DNA of 64,000 nt from Kumtagia sp963829135 (GCA_963829135.1 CAWHHO010000002.1:1-64000), one strand, 5' to 3'. Counted from the first letter of the stretch, positions 18,088 to 27,159 are shown. Notes: generated by a model from the sequence alone, not told the origin. Program-made: numbers and translations.

Positions 18088-18242
18088 GATTGATCTCCTC
18101 TAAGGCTGCATATAAAGTTTAATGAGCGGCCGACGCCCGGGTTCCGTCGCGCACCGGATCGTTGGCAGATTCAGGTCGCCCTCTGGAGCCATCGGCGCGA
18201 ACCCGGCCGACCCCCCCGAACCGCTGTCCAGAGACTCGTTCT

Positions 18243-20327
18243 TCAGCTCCACATTCCGCGCATCCTGCTTTTCAAGTCGACGCGGACGGCCGGCTGCGGC
18301 GCACGTCCCGTCACGACGGAAGGCGGAGGCCAGGACGTTACGCTGAATTTGTTTAACATCGGCTCGGGTATGAACCGCGTCCGCGAAGCGTATACGTGAC
18401 GGTCCCCGCGCGACGCTTGCCCGTGAATGTAGAAGCGCTGTGGCGTAATCAGACGCAGCGAATCCTTTGCCCGGGTCATCGCGACATAGAGCAGGCGGCG
18501 CTCTTCTTCGATCTCTTCGCGCTCGCCCACCGCGAGATCCGATGGAATGCAACCGTCCACGGCGTTGAGCACGAAGACGCTGTTCCATTCCCGACCCTTT
18601 GCCGAGTGGATAGTGGAAAGAACAAGATAGTCCTCGTCCAAATGCGGCGGACCCGCTTCATCGCTCGTGGCCTGCGGCGGGTCGAGCGTAAGATCAGTGA
18701 GGAATCGCTCACGCGACGGATAGCCAGCAGCGATCTGTTCAAGTTGCAGGAGATCGGCGCGGCGAACGATTGCGTCTTCGTGCTTTCGATCGAGATGGGG
18801 TTCGTACCAAAGCCGCGTACGTTCCATATCTGCCGGCCAACTGGAGTGCGTCCGCAGCCCGGAAAACAGATCGACAAAGACCGGCCAATCGGCCTCCGCG
18901 CGGGCGGGGACTTTGAGGGCAGCCAGTCCCATTGCTGCGTCAAGAGATCCCTCGATGGATTCCATCGCCTGACCGGCGATGGATGGGCCGACACCCGGCA
19001 ACAATTGCAGCACGCGAAAGGCCGCGACACGGTCGCGGGGGTTCTCCACGAAACGCAGCACCGCCAGAACGTCCTTGACGTGCGCTGCATCGAGAAATTT
19101 CAGGCCTCCGAACTTGACGAACGGGATGTTGCGACGCGTGAGTTCGACCTCCAGCGGGCCGGAATGGTGAGCAGCCCGAAACAGGACAGCCTGATCCTTG
19201 AGACGGATATTTTCCTCTCGCTCGGCCAGGACCGCCGCGCAAACATAGTTGGCCTGCTCTGCCTCGTCACGCACAGTGACGATCTGGGGCTTCTCCGACG
19301 ATTTGCGATCCGTCCATAGATTCTTCGTAAAGCGGTCCGTCGCTTCACCGATCACTGCATTGGCGGCATCAAGGATCGTGTCGGTCGAGCGATAGTTGCG
19401 ATCGAGGGTGACGATTTCTGCCGGCATTGCGAATAGTTTTGGAAAATCGAGGATGTTTCGAACATCCGCGGCTCGAAACGAATAGATCGACTGCGCATCG
19501 TCGCCCACCACCGTCAGCCCGCGGCCGTCCGGTTTCAGCGCCGTCAATATCGACGCCTGCAAGCGATTGGTATCCTGATATTCGTCAACGAGGACGTGAT
19601 CGAAACGCGATCCCATATGAGCGGCAATCGCCGGTTCCTCGGCCATCCGCGCCCAGTAAAGCAGCAAGTCATCGTAATCGAGCACGTTCTGCGACTGCTT
19701 GGCTTCGACATAGGCGCTGAACAACTGTTTCAGTTCATCCAGCCAGCCTACGCACCAGGGAAACCATCTGGCGACAATCGGCCCAAGTTCTCCCTGTGCG
19801 TTGACGACGCGCGAATAGACTGCCAGGCAGGTGCCCTTGGCCGGGAAGCGGCTCCCGGTTTTCGAAAAGCCAAGCTCGTGCCGCGCGAGGTTCATCAGGT
19901 CTGCCGAATCCTCACGGTCATGGATCGTGAACGCGGTGTCTAGTCCGATCTCCAGCGCATATTCTCTCAGCAGCCGAGCTCCCACGGAATGGAATGTACC
20001 CGACCATTGGAGGCCATCCTTCACAATGGCCGCTTTGTCACCCATTACCTCCCATGCGATGCGCTCGACCCTACCCGTCATTTCGGATGCGGCGCGGCGC
20101 GAAAAGGTCATCAGCAGGATGCGGCGCGGATCGGCGCCCTTGACGATCAGGTGCGCGACGCGATGGGCGAGCGTGTTGGTCTTGCCCGATCCCGCTCCGG
20201 CGATGATCAGCAGCGGCGCAGCGACCGCGCCGTCGCCATGCTCCACCGCCCGTCGCTGCCCGTCGTTCAGACGCGCAAGATAATCATTCGGACGAGGGGA
20301 GCACGAATCAAGGACCGCTAGGTTCAT
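18243..20327 (-). CDS. UvrD/PcrA-type superfamily 1 DNA helicase
   Basis: 694 residues. An ATP-driven 3'-5' DNA helicase or translocase for repair. Walker A is GAGSGKT (about residue 45), motif II VLVDEYQDTN, motif III GDDAQSIYSFRAAD and motif VI VAMTRAK, all intact. The order of 1A, 1B, 2A and 2B domains fits UvrD/PcrA. It is shorter than chromosomal UvrD (about 720-800) and lacks a clear Tudor-like C-terminus, so it may be an accessory paralogue. Its nearness to ku may reflect a DNA repair theme, but the genes are on opposite strands with PRC-barrel between them. Confidence 0.88.
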   Translation of the reverse strand: MNLAVLDSCSPRPNDYLARLNDGQRRAVEHGDGAVAAPLLIIAGAGSGKTNTLAHRVAHLIVKGADPRRILLMTFSRRAASEMTGRVERIAWEVMGDKAAIVKDGLQWSGTFHSVGARLLREYALEIGLDTAFTIHDREDSADLMNLARHELGFSKTGSRFPAKGTCLAVYSRVVNAQGELGPIVARWFPWCVGWLDELKQLFSAYVEAKQSQNVLDYDDLLLYWARMAEEPAIAAHMGSRFDHVLVDEYQDTNRLQASILTALKPDGRGLTVVGDDAQSIYSFRAADVRNILDFPKLFAMPAEIVTLDRNYRSTDTILDAANAVIGEATDRFTKNLWTDRKSSEKPQIVTVRDEAEQANYVCAAVLAEREENIRLKDQAVLFRAAHHSGPLEVELTRRNIPFVKFGGLKFLDAAHVKDVLAVLRFVENPRDRVAAFRVLQLLPGVGPSIAGQAMESIEGSLDAAMGLAALKVPARAEADWPVFVDLFSGLRTHSSWPADMERTRLWYEPHLDRKHEDAIVRRADLLQLEQIAAGYPSRERFLTDLTLDPPQATSDEAGPPHLDEDYLVLSTIHSAKGREWNSVFVLNAVDGCIPSDLAVGEREEIEEERRLLYVAMTRAKDSLRLITPQRFYIHGQASRGDRHVYASRTRFIPEPMLNKFSVTSWPPPSVVTGRAPQPAVRVDLKSRMRGMWS

Positions 20328-20433
20328 GCCCGCATGAAGCCTCGTTTCCGTTTCGTTCGCAACGGTGAAAACCGCGCCATCGTGAAAGCGGGCTTATGCG
20401 GCGGCCGCCAAGGTCCGCAAGCGGACCATTGTG

Positions 20434-21441
20434 TTACTCCTTCTCGTCACTCCCGCCATTCACGCGCAGATAGGAAAAGAGCAAGGTTGCGCCTGCGCCC
20501 GCAAGCAACAAAGCCGAAAGGCCGAAAGTTGGGCGATTGTCGGGCTGCGGTTCCCCGTCAGCAAGCTGGACCACTTTCGGGCGAACGCCCTTGTACATCC
20601 GGCTGCCATATCTGACGGAATATGCCCGGGTGATCTCGGCACCCACCAGGAAAATCACCGAGGAGTAGAAAACCCAGAGCAAGGCGATAAGCAGGCCGCC
20701 CGCGGCTCCGTAGGACGAAGCGATTGCGCTGCTGCCCAGATACCAGCCGATCAGCGATTTTCCGATGGTGAAAAGCACTGCGGTAACAATCGCCCCGAAG
20801 ATGACGTCGCGCCACTGCAGAGCCCTGTCGGGCAAAACCTTGTAAATCGCTGCGAAGAGCAATGCGATCAGACTGAACGACACAAGCGCGTTGACCAGGC
20901 CAAGAATGACCGAACCGAAGGGCAGATGCGCGTTGATGATATCGCCCAATGCGGAAACGGCCGCACTTGCCACCAGTGAGATCAACAGCAGGAAGCCCAG
21001 GGCCGCGACCAGACCCAGGCTTGCCGCACGCGCACGCACCAGGCTCGACAGTGACACGCTGTCCGGTATGACCTTCCAGATCTTGTTCAGTGACAGCTGC
21101 ATCTCGCCAAACACGCCGGAAGCCGTAATGAGCAAGGTGCCAAGGCCTATGAGCGTCGCAAGCGTGCCCGACGGTTTCTCAGAAGCGCTCTGCAGGGCAG
21201 ACTTCAGAAGATCGGCGCTCTGCGGTCCCATCAGTCCCGAAATTTGCGCAGCCAAGGCCAATTGCGCAGCATCATTGCCGAAGCCCAGTCCGGCGATCGC
21301 GACGACGATGAGCAGAATAGGCGCCAACGACGTGACCGCATAGAATGCGATCGCCGCCGAATGGCTCATTCCATCATCGTTGAAGAAGCCGCGAACCGCC
21401 TCGGTCACGAGTGTGCGCGCAATGGCGAAAAGATGTGGCAT
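20434..21441 (-). CDS. YihY/BrkB family inner-membrane protein
   Basis: 335 residues from ATG 21441 (an upstream ATG at 21474 is in frame). Six to seven transmembrane helices; the family signature is seen in SHSAAIAFYAVTSLAPILLI near the N-terminus. The protein was once misannotated as ribonuclease BN and its role is still unclear. A cytoplasmic tail of about 60 residues (RPKVVQLADGEPQPDNRP) precedes one last hydrophobic segment (FGLSALLLAGAGATLLFSYL), an unusual extra C-terminal helix. Confidence 0.85.
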   Translation of the reverse strand: MPHLFAIARTLVTEAVRGFFNDDGMSHSAAIAFYAVTSLAPILLIVVAIAGLGFGNDAAQLALAAQISGLMGPQSADLLKSALQSASEKPSGTLATLIGLGTLLITASGVFGEMQLSLNKIWKVIPDSVSLSSLVRARAASLGLVAALGFLLLISLVASAAVSALGDIINAHLPFGSVILGLVNALVSFSLIALLFAAIYKVLPDRALQWRDVIFGAIVTAVLFTIGKSLIGWYLGSSAIASSYGAAGGLLIALLWVFYSSVIFLVGAEITRAYSVRYGSRMYKGVRPKVVQLADGEPQPDNRPTFGLSALLLAGAGATLLFSYLRVNGGSDEKE

Positions 21442-21701
21442 GCAGGCGTCCCCGGAACTGCTGGCCAACCACATAGAGCGCTATGGTCACGAATCCAGTC
21501 GACGGCGAAAGTATCCGCTGCTCCTGCAAGGCTTTCCTGCACGCGGGGTTGTCTGGAAGGCGCTCAGTTGCGGTTTCACTGCGTTCGGTCGATACGGGAC
21601 TTTGGTTGATGCCGGACTAAGGTCTGAACGATCGCCGACCGAAGTCCGATTCTCGCGGCGCGAAACCACCGCTATACTCGAAGCTTGGCGCAGGAGCCGG
21701 A

Positions 21702-23099
21702 ATGGTAAGGCAGCTGCTGGAGAGATGGAACGCGTCTTCGCTGGCTGTGCAGTACTGCATCGCTGCGCTGCTTGTGTTGTGCTGCGCCATGGCCGTCATT
21801 GGAACCTGGGTCACGCGTGAGATCGAGCATGGAATAACAACCAACGCCGCCAGTTCAACGGCACTTTACGTCGATAGCGTCATTGCCCCCCTATTGCCCG
21901 TGTTCAGCGACAATGCGCCACTGGACGAGGGTGTGACCCACGCATTGGACGAGGTCCTGTCGCGGGGAGCGTTGGGAAAGCGTCTCGTATCGTTCAAGAT
22001 ATGGCATCCCGACGGAACCGTGCTTTATGCGCGCGATGCATCTCTGATCGGCAAGAAATTTCCACCGACAGACGCGTTTCGCACCGCTCTCGATGGCCAC
22101 GTCGCCGCTGAGCTGGATGACCTGGCGGAAGAGGAAAGCCAGGCGGAACTCGCTAAGGGCGTACCGCTTATCGAGATCTATAACCCAATCCGCGCGCCGT
22201 GGACGGGAGAGGTGGTCGCCGTATCGGAGTTCTACGAGGTGGCTACCGACATCGAAGCCCAGTTGAAGGCAGCTCGATGGGATAGCTGGCTGGTCGTTGC
22301 GGGTGTGACGCTGGCAACGATGGCGCTGCTCTCCGGAATTGTGATCCGAGGCAGCAAGGTCATTCAGCTTCAGCGACGGACACTCGAAGCACGCGTGGCC
22401 GAACTGTCTACACTGCTCGCACAGAATCAGATGCTGAAGGATCGGGTGCAGAAAGCATCGCAAAGGACCACGAGCCTCAACGAGCGATACCTGCGGCGCA
22501 TCGGAGCCGACCTTCACGACGGGCCGGCGCAGCACGTGGCATTCGCCGCGCTGCGCATCGATAGCGACGCATTGACCAGTCCATCCGCGCCACCGAGAAA
22601 AAGACAGAAGGAAATCGATTCAATCCGCGCGAGCCTGGCGGAGGCGATGTCGGAAATCCGCAACATCTGCAACGGGTTGGTGCTTCCGCATATCGAGGCG
22701 GCGGCGCTGCCCGGAATAATTGATCTCGCCACGACCGCACATGAACAGCGAACCGGGAGCAGGGTGTCGCGTCCTCGCGACATTCCATCGTTCGACTTGT
22801 CCTCACCGCAAAAGATCTGCGCATTTCGTTTCCTGCAAGAGGCGTTGAACAACGCCCATCGGCATGCCGGAGGCAAGGAGGTTGCGATCGACGTCGCCAC
22901 CCACAACGGCTCGATTGCGATTTCAGTCTCGGACAAGGGAAGCGGCTTCGATCCCGAGAGTCGGCGGCCCGAGGGCCTGGGACTGGCAGGTCTTAAGGAA
23001 CGGGCCGAATCCATCGGCGGCCAGTTTTCCCTGCAAACGTCCGCTCATGGAACACGGGTAACGCTTTCGTTGCCCGGCGAAGCGGCGGAGGCTGCATGA
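21702..23099 (+). CDS. NarL-type sensor histidine kinase
   Basis: 465 residues. Two transmembrane segments (about 17-37 and 195-215) enclose a periplasmic sensor region of about 155 residues. A coiled-coil linker (about 220-260) leads to the HisKA_3 dimerisation domain with phospho-acceptor H272 in GADLHDGPAQH. The ATPase domain has an N box QEALNNAHRHAGG and a G box SDKGSGFD...GLGLAGLKERA. The stop overlaps the response-regulator start by four bases (ATGA), so they are a coupled pair. The signal is unknown. Confidence 0.9.
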   Translation: MVRQLLERWNASSLAVQYCIAALLVLCCAMAVIGTWVTREIEHGITTNAASSTALYVDSVIAPLLPVFSDNAPLDEGVTHALDEVLSRGALGKRLVSFKIWHPDGTVLYARDASLIGKKFPPTDAFRTALDGHVAAELDDLAEEESQAELAKGVPLIEIYNPIRAPWTGEVVAVSEFYEVATDIEAQLKAARWDSWLVVAGVTLATMALLSGIVIRGSKVIQLQRRTLEARVAELSTLLAQNQMLKDRVQKASQRTTSLNERYLRRIGADLHDGPAQHVAFAALRIDSDALTSPSAPPRKRQKEIDSIRASLAEAMSEIRNICNGLVLPHIEAAALPGIIDLATTAHEQRTGSRVSRPRDIPSFDLSSPQKICAFRFLQEALNNAHRHAGGKEVAIDVATHNGSIAISVSDKGSGFDPESRRPEGLGLAGLKERAESIGGQFSLQTSAHGTRVTLSLPGEAAEAA

Positions 23100-23737
23100 C
23101 CAGTGCGATCCGGATTGCCATCGTTGACGACCACCCTCTCTTCCGGGAGGGCGTCAGCCGCAGCCTTGCCGAAACGGGGGAGTTCGAGATCTGTGGAGAG
23201 GGCGCGTCGGCTGACGATGCCTACAAGCTCGCCCTGGAAGCAAAGCCGGACGTTCTGCTGCTGGACATCAGCATGCCGGGTGGCGGGCTTTCGGCCGTGG
23301 AGCGAATTCGCGAAGCGCTTCCAAACCAGAAGCTTGTGCTGCTCACGGTCTCGGAAGCCAATCAGGATGTCTCCGCGGCATTGAATGCGGGCGCGAGTGG
23401 ATATGTGCTCAAGGGCGTGGGATCCAAGGCGCTTGCCGAGATCCTGAGGGCGATCGCCGCTGGCGAAACCTATGTATCGCCCACACTCGCAGCGAAGCTG
23501 CTTGCCAGTCTGCGAGAGGCTGGCGAGCCGTCAAACCCGGTGTCGCATCTTACGCAGCGAGAAATGCAGATCCTTCAATTCGTCTCCAACGGAATGACGA
23601 ATAAGGAGGTGGCCAGAAGGCTGGATCTGCAGGAGAAAACGGTGAAGCACCACATGACCCACATATTGGCCAAGCTGAAGGTGCGAAACAGGACCGAAGC
23701 GGCGATGCTGTTGCGAGAGACGGCGTCAAAAAAATAG
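23096..23737 (+). CDS. NarL/FixJ-type response regulator
   Basis: 213 residues. The receiver domain (1-125) has acidic pair D11/D12, phospho-acceptor D57 (LLLDISMPGG) and the switch lysine in LKGVGSK. A LuxR-type helix-turn-helix (about 148-207) contains LTQREMQILQFVSNGMTNKEVA. It is the partner of the kinase immediately upstream. Target genes are unknown; the secreted Gly/Ser-rich gene lies convergent and could be a target only by coincidence of place. Confidence 0.92.
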   Translation: MTSAIRIAIVDDHPLFREGVSRSLAETGEFEICGEGASADDAYKLALEAKPDVLLLDISMPGGGLSAVERIREALPNQKLVLLTVSEANQDVSAALNAGASGYVLKGVGSKALAEILRAIAAGETYVSPTLAAKLLASLREAGEPSNPVSHLTQREMQILQFVSNGMTNKEVARRLDLQEKTVKHHMTHILAKLKVRNRTEAAMLLRETASKK

Positions 23738-23760
23738 GCGAGCCGAAGGTTCGGCCCGCC
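23728..23760 (-). terminator. Rho-independent terminator of the Gly/Ser-rich gene
   Basis: On the minus strand a stem GGCGGGCCGAA / TTCGGCTCGCC (23760-23737, one mismatch, 2-base loop) is followed by TATTTTTTT. The T-tract is encoded by the AAA AAA A run at the very end of the plus-strand response-regulator gene, so terminator and coding sequence overlap. In the plus direction the same hairpin lacks a T-run and would be weak. Confidence 0.7.
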
Positions 23761-23779
23761 TGAAGTCTTCCCGCAATAT

Positions 23780-24367
23780 CTATCGGGCGAAGCCCGTCAA
23801 GCGAGCAATGTCGGCAGCAGTCGCGCGCCGTTCCACAATGGTGCGGCCGCTTGCATCCTTCATTTCGTAGATGCCGCGCTCTATTTCTTCCTTGATGCCG
23901 CTGGCGTGGACGACCTCGACGTTGTTGCCGTTGATTTCGACCTTGGCACCTGTTGCCCGGTTCACATGCTCTGCCCCATGCCGGGCGCCATCGTCCGCGC
24001 CATTGCGGCCGCCATGATTGTCGCCGCCGTGGTCGTCATTGCCACCACCACCATGATCGTCATTGCCGCCTCCGCCATGATCATCGCCACCGCCACGTCC
24101 GGAGTTGCCGCTTGATCCGCTGCCGGAATTCCCACTGCCCGAATTGCTGGAGCCGCCGCTTGATCCGCTCCCCGAATTGCCGCTGCCGGAATTGCTGCCG
24201 CCCGACTTGCCACTGCCGGAACTGCCGCTGCCTGAACTACCGCCGTTTTTCGCGAAGGATTTCGCGACCTCAATGTTGAGACCGCCGCTGTCGATGGTCG
24301 CGGTGAACGGCGCCAATGCCATCGCCAATGCAAGGGCCGATGCGTAGAGTGCTCTCGATTTTGTCAT
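23780..24367 (-). CDS. Secreted Gly/Ser-rich repeat protein with His/Asp motifs
   Basis: 195 residues. A signal peptide (about 1-40) is followed by a low-complexity tract of GSGSSG/NSGSGNSGSG repeats, then repeated DDHGGGGN units rich in His and Asp that could bind divalent metal. A folded C-terminal part follows (about 135-195: TGAKVEINGNNVEVVHASG ... YEMKDASGRTIVERRAT). That C-terminal motif recurs in rhizobial secreted proteins of unknown role. The start is ATG 24367 (a GTG directly before is also possible; GGAG is just upstream). A good terminator follows. The repeats are likely unstable in length between strains. Confidence 0.7.
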   Translation of the reverse strand: MTKSRALYASALALAMALAPFTATIDSGGLNIEVAKSFAKNGGSSGSGSSGSGKSGGSNSGSGNSGSGSSGGSSNSGSGNSGSGSSGNSGRGGGDDHGGGGNDDHGGGGNDDHGGDNHGGRNGADDGARHGAEHVNRATGAKVEINGNNVEVVHASGIKEEIERGIYEMKDASGRTIVERRATAADIARLTGFAR

Positions 24368-24659
24368 CACATATCTCCGGGTCGGTTAAGTTAAACGTGC
24401 GCCTTTTCGATTGGACAGAGATGGCTTACCTGGCCGGCTTTCGGAAGCGTCCCGGGTCGGATGCCCTGGCCAATGGGTCTGAAGTTCGTGCCGGAACTGG
24501 ACCAAAGTCCCACAGCTGCACGCTGCTGCATCTCGGCGCCCCCATCTTCGGGGTATCTGGGCGGCGGGTCTGGACGTTTCGCTTTGGACGGGACAAACTG
24601 CGATGCACACTGCTCACGCGGCATTTCGCCGGAGTTCCACCACCGCCGAGGGAAATATT

Positions 24660-25043
24660 GTGAGAAGATCCGTGGTTTTGTCAGCTTTCGCAATTCTGTC
24701 TGCTTCGCCCGCCAGTGCGGACCCGCTTGCGACGATGGATCAGGTCGGCCAAGCCATCCTGGCTTGTTGGCAACCGCCGGCCGGCATCACGAAATCAGCC
24801 GTCACGCTGAGCTTCAGTTTCAAGCGCGACGGCACGCTGATCGGTCCACCCATGTCGACCGCAGTCGATGTTTCGGGCGATGAAAATGCCCGGCGGCAAT
24901 TTGTCGACGCTGCCATCTCGGCAGTGGAGCACTGTACGCCGATGGATTTTTCGCCCGCTCTCGCCGAAGGCATCGGTGGGCAGGTATTTACGATGCAACT
25001 CACAACCGCAGATCGTGCACCCGCTGTGAATTCCAGCAACTAG
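24660..25043 (+). CDS. Small periplasmic protein with TonB-C-like fold
   Basis: 127 residues. A signal peptide (SVVLSAFAILSASPASA) leads to a domain beginning VGQAILACWQPP and continuing TLSFSFKRDGTLIGPP, a pattern like the TonB C-terminal domain seen in many short rhizobial periplasmic proteins. Two cysteines (ACWQ and EHCTP) may pair. GTG at 24660 is chosen as start because GAGGGA precedes it; the frame from 24603 has no site. The TAG stop is the left end of a MITE. Confidence 0.6.
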   Translation: MRRSVVLSAFAILSASPASADPLATMDQVGQAILACWQPPAGITKSAVTLSFSFKRDGTLIGPPMSTAVDVSGDENARRQFVDAAISAVEHCTPMDFSPALAEGIGGQVFTMQLTTADRAPAVNSSN

Positions 25044-25309
25044 GGTCAGGACCTGTTAATATTGTCGAAATGGCGCCCGAAACGGCCAAGAGATGCAAGG
25101 AGAAGCGCGAAGGTCGGGGTCTATACCCCGGCCGAGCGGTTCGACGCCGCAGGTCGCAGCCGTTTCGGCGTCCTTTGGATGTGGTCCATCTGCCCGGCTA
25201 CTTTGTTGCGAAGGACTTGAAAGCCGAAAGGCTTCCTGCGCCTTCGCTCCTCGTATCCGAACAGATGGCCTCACACCATTTCGACCATATTAATAGGTCC
25301 TGACCCTAG
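25040..25309. mobile_element. MITE copy 1 (270 bp, IS5-like CTAG target)
   Basis: A 270-base non-autonomous element bounded by CTAG. Its ends form 23-base terminal inverted repeats starting CTAGGGTCAGGACCT, with a single mismatch (G/A). It is about 94% identical by eye to the copy at 58161-58430, in the same orientation. CTAG at both ends could be a 4-base target duplication, as made by IS5-group transposases that prefer YTAR. No transposase is encoded in the element or window. The left CTAG supplies the TAG stop of the gene before it. An open frame of about 77 codons inside does not look selected for protein. Confidence 0.85.
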
Positions 25310-25521
25310 CCTCATGCGACAGTCATGAACCTCCTTCGAGGTCAGGTGCACGACAAGGCCGACGATCCGGCGCAAATGATCACGGACACAGCGGCTCCGC
25401 CGCGGATGATCGCGCCCGCAGCGCCTTGCGTTGTGTAATTCTGGCAATATGGTGATCGTGCATCGCACCGACCCTTTCATTTGTGATCGTGACGAGCGAC
25501 GCCTAGGATAGGAGAGCCAAG

Positions 25522-25785
25522 ATGAGCGGCGACAAACAGGAACGCATCAAGCAGCGAGCCTACGAAATTTGGGAGATGGCTGGGCGCCCGCACGGCGCCC
25601 ATGAAGTCCACTGGCTTCAAGCAACCAGCGAGATTGAGGCCGAGGACGCGATGCCGGCGGAAAAACCCAAGCGCGCAAAGGCGCCTTCGGCTCCGAAAAG
25701 CTCAACTCCCAAGACTTCAGCGCCGGCGGCGGGGCCCAAAGCGGTGGCGGCCAAGGCGCCCGCTAAGCCAAAGACAAAAGCCTGA
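25522..25785 (+). CDS. DUF2934 domain protein (second copy)
   Basis: 87 residues. The N-terminal DUF2934 domain (QERIKQRAYEIWEMAGRPHG then AHEVHW) is followed by a Lys/Ala/Pro-rich tail of about 45 residues (KAPAKPKTKA at the end), histone H1-like in composition, which suggests nucleic-acid contact but proves nothing. A clear AGGAGAG ribosome-binding site lies about seven bases upstream. It is a paralogue of the gene at 14495, with a different tail. Confidence 0.75.
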   Translation: MSGDKQERIKQRAYEIWEMAGRPHGAHEVHWLQATSEIEAEDAMPAEKPKRAKAPSAPKSSTPKTSAPAAGPKAVAAKAPAKPKTKA

Positions 25786-26102
25786 TTGTCGCCGGCAACA
25801 GCCATTGAATGGGTCGCGCCGTCCATTCGCTATGGACGCGGCCGGTAGAACAGCGCAATGAGCGATCAAGTTGATGAAGGTCCGCCGCACACGGGGTGGA
25901 TGCGACGGACCTGTTGCCTGGGCGCCGAAGCGCCGCGGTACGCAATACTAACCCGCAGGCAGTCACCATTTCCCACAGGCGGTAAACATCAGCTTAATCA
26001 GGCGTTGGCTCCGCTTCATTCCACGAGCGGCGGCATTTCAAACAACCATGAAACGCTCTAAGACGCTGGCCGAATCCGACAGCCTTCCGAGGACCCTCCG
26101 AG
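25786..26102. other. Intergenic region before argB
   Basis: 317 bases without a supported gene. Short frames lack start signals. It should carry the argB promoter. No recognisable operator or RNA element was seen. Confidence 0.4.
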
Positions 26103-26993
26103 ATGGACATTGCCGAAACTGCCCAGGCCCAGGCCGCCCTGCTCTCGCGCGCCCTGCCCTATATGCAGCGTTACGAAAACAAGACTGTCGTTGTCAAATA
26201 TGGTGGCCACGCCATGGGCAACGCCGAGCTCGGCCAGGCATTTGCCCGAGACATAGCCCTGCTGAAGCAGTCTGGGGTCAACCCGATTGTCGTCCATGGC
26301 GGCGGACCTCAGATCGGAGCGATGCTCACCAAGATGGGCATCGAATCAAAGTTCGAGGGCGGCCTGCGCGTCACTGACCAGAAGACGGTCGAGATTGTCG
26401 AAATGGTACTCGCCGGCTCGATCAACAAGGAGATCGTGGCGCTGATCAACGCCGAGGGAGAATGGGCGATCGGGCTGTGCGGCAAGGACGGCAACATGGT
26501 GTTTGCCGAAAAGGCGCGCAAGACTTTCAAGGATCCGGATTCCAACATAGAGCGCGTCCTCGATCTCGGCTTTGTCGGCGAACCTGTCGAGGTTGACCGC
26601 ACCCTGCTCGACCTCTTGGCTCATTCCGAGATGATCCCTGTTATCGCGCCGGTAGCGCCGGGCCGCGACGGCCACACCTACAATATCAACGCCGACACCT
26701 TCGCCGGCGCTATCGCCGGCGCACTGGAGGCTACGCGCCTGCTGTTCCTCACGGATGTGCCGGGCGTTCTGGACGCCGACAAGAAGCTGATCGACGTGCT
26801 TTCGGTCGCCCAGGCAAGGGCGCTTATTGCGGACGGAACGATCTCCGGCGGCATGATCCCCAAGGTGGAAACCTGTATCGAGGCGATCGATCGCGGGGTA
26901 GAGGGCGTCGTAATCCTCAACGGAAAGACGCCGCACGCGGTGCTTCTCGAACTCTTCACGGAGCACGGCGCGGGCACCCTGATCGTGCCTTGA
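26103..26993 (+). CDS. argB: Acetylglutamate kinase
   Basis: 296 residues. Phosphorylates N-acetyl-L-glutamate with ATP, the second step of arginine synthesis. It has the amino-acid kinase fold with KYGGHAM near residue 33 (catalytic lysine), VHGGGPQIG (about 65), the substrate region and the ATP-side FLTDVPGVL. The N-terminal helix (QAQAALLSRALPYMQRY) is that of the arginine-inhibited hexameric form, so feedback inhibition by arginine is expected. The start has a usable GGACC/GAG context. No other arg genes are adjacent. Confidence 0.95.
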   Translation: MDIAETAQAQAALLSRALPYMQRYENKTVVVKYGGHAMGNAELGQAFARDIALLKQSGVNPIVVHGGGPQIGAMLTKMGIESKFEGGLRVTDQKTVEIVEMVLAGSINKEIVALINAEGEWAIGLCGKDGNMVFAEKARKTFKDPDSNIERVLDLGFVGEPVEVDRTLLDLLAHSEMIPVIAPVAPGRDGHTYNINADTFAGAIAGALEATRLLFLTDVPGVLDADKKLIDVLSVAQARALIADGTISGGMIPKVETCIEAIDRGVEGVVILNGKTPHAVLLELFTEHGAGTLIVP

Positions 26994-26996
26994 CGC

Positions 26997-27159
26997 ATGC
27001 CTGCGGTATTTCGACGTCGAGGAAAGATTCCTGTTCTATTTCAAGGAGTTGAACCTCGAGTCGCCGCGGCACGTGCATGCACTGAACGACGGTTCGGCGT
27101 TCTGGCTTTGCCAGACAGGCTCCAACCACGGCGTCAGCGCCGAGACACGCGCGGATTGA
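26997..27159 (+). pseudogene. Possible short conserved gene with a frameshifted or CTG start
   Basis: Downstream of argB a frame reads LRYFDVEERFLFYFKEL, then RHVHALNDGSAFWLCQTG and ends in TRAD (stop 27157-27159). Its composition (aromatics, His, Trp, Cys) looks coding, but it has no ATG, GTG or TTG at the front. ATG at 26997 is one base out of frame: removing one C from ATGCCTGCGG would give M-L-R-Y-F and a 53-residue protein. Alternatives are a CTG start at 27001, a gene remnant, or chance. I do not recognise the family. Confidence 0.3.

Noticed and set aside
20434..21441. Ribonuclease BN
   Set aside because: An old misnomer for the YihY/BrkB family; the sequence is a membrane protein without nuclease motifs.
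25070..25303. Open frame of about 77 codons inside each MITE (also 58182-58424)
   Set aside because: Both copies are open, but the roughly 17 base differences give about seven amino-acid changes against about five silent ones, and the frame runs into the terminal repeat. This looks like neutral sequence, not a protein under selection.
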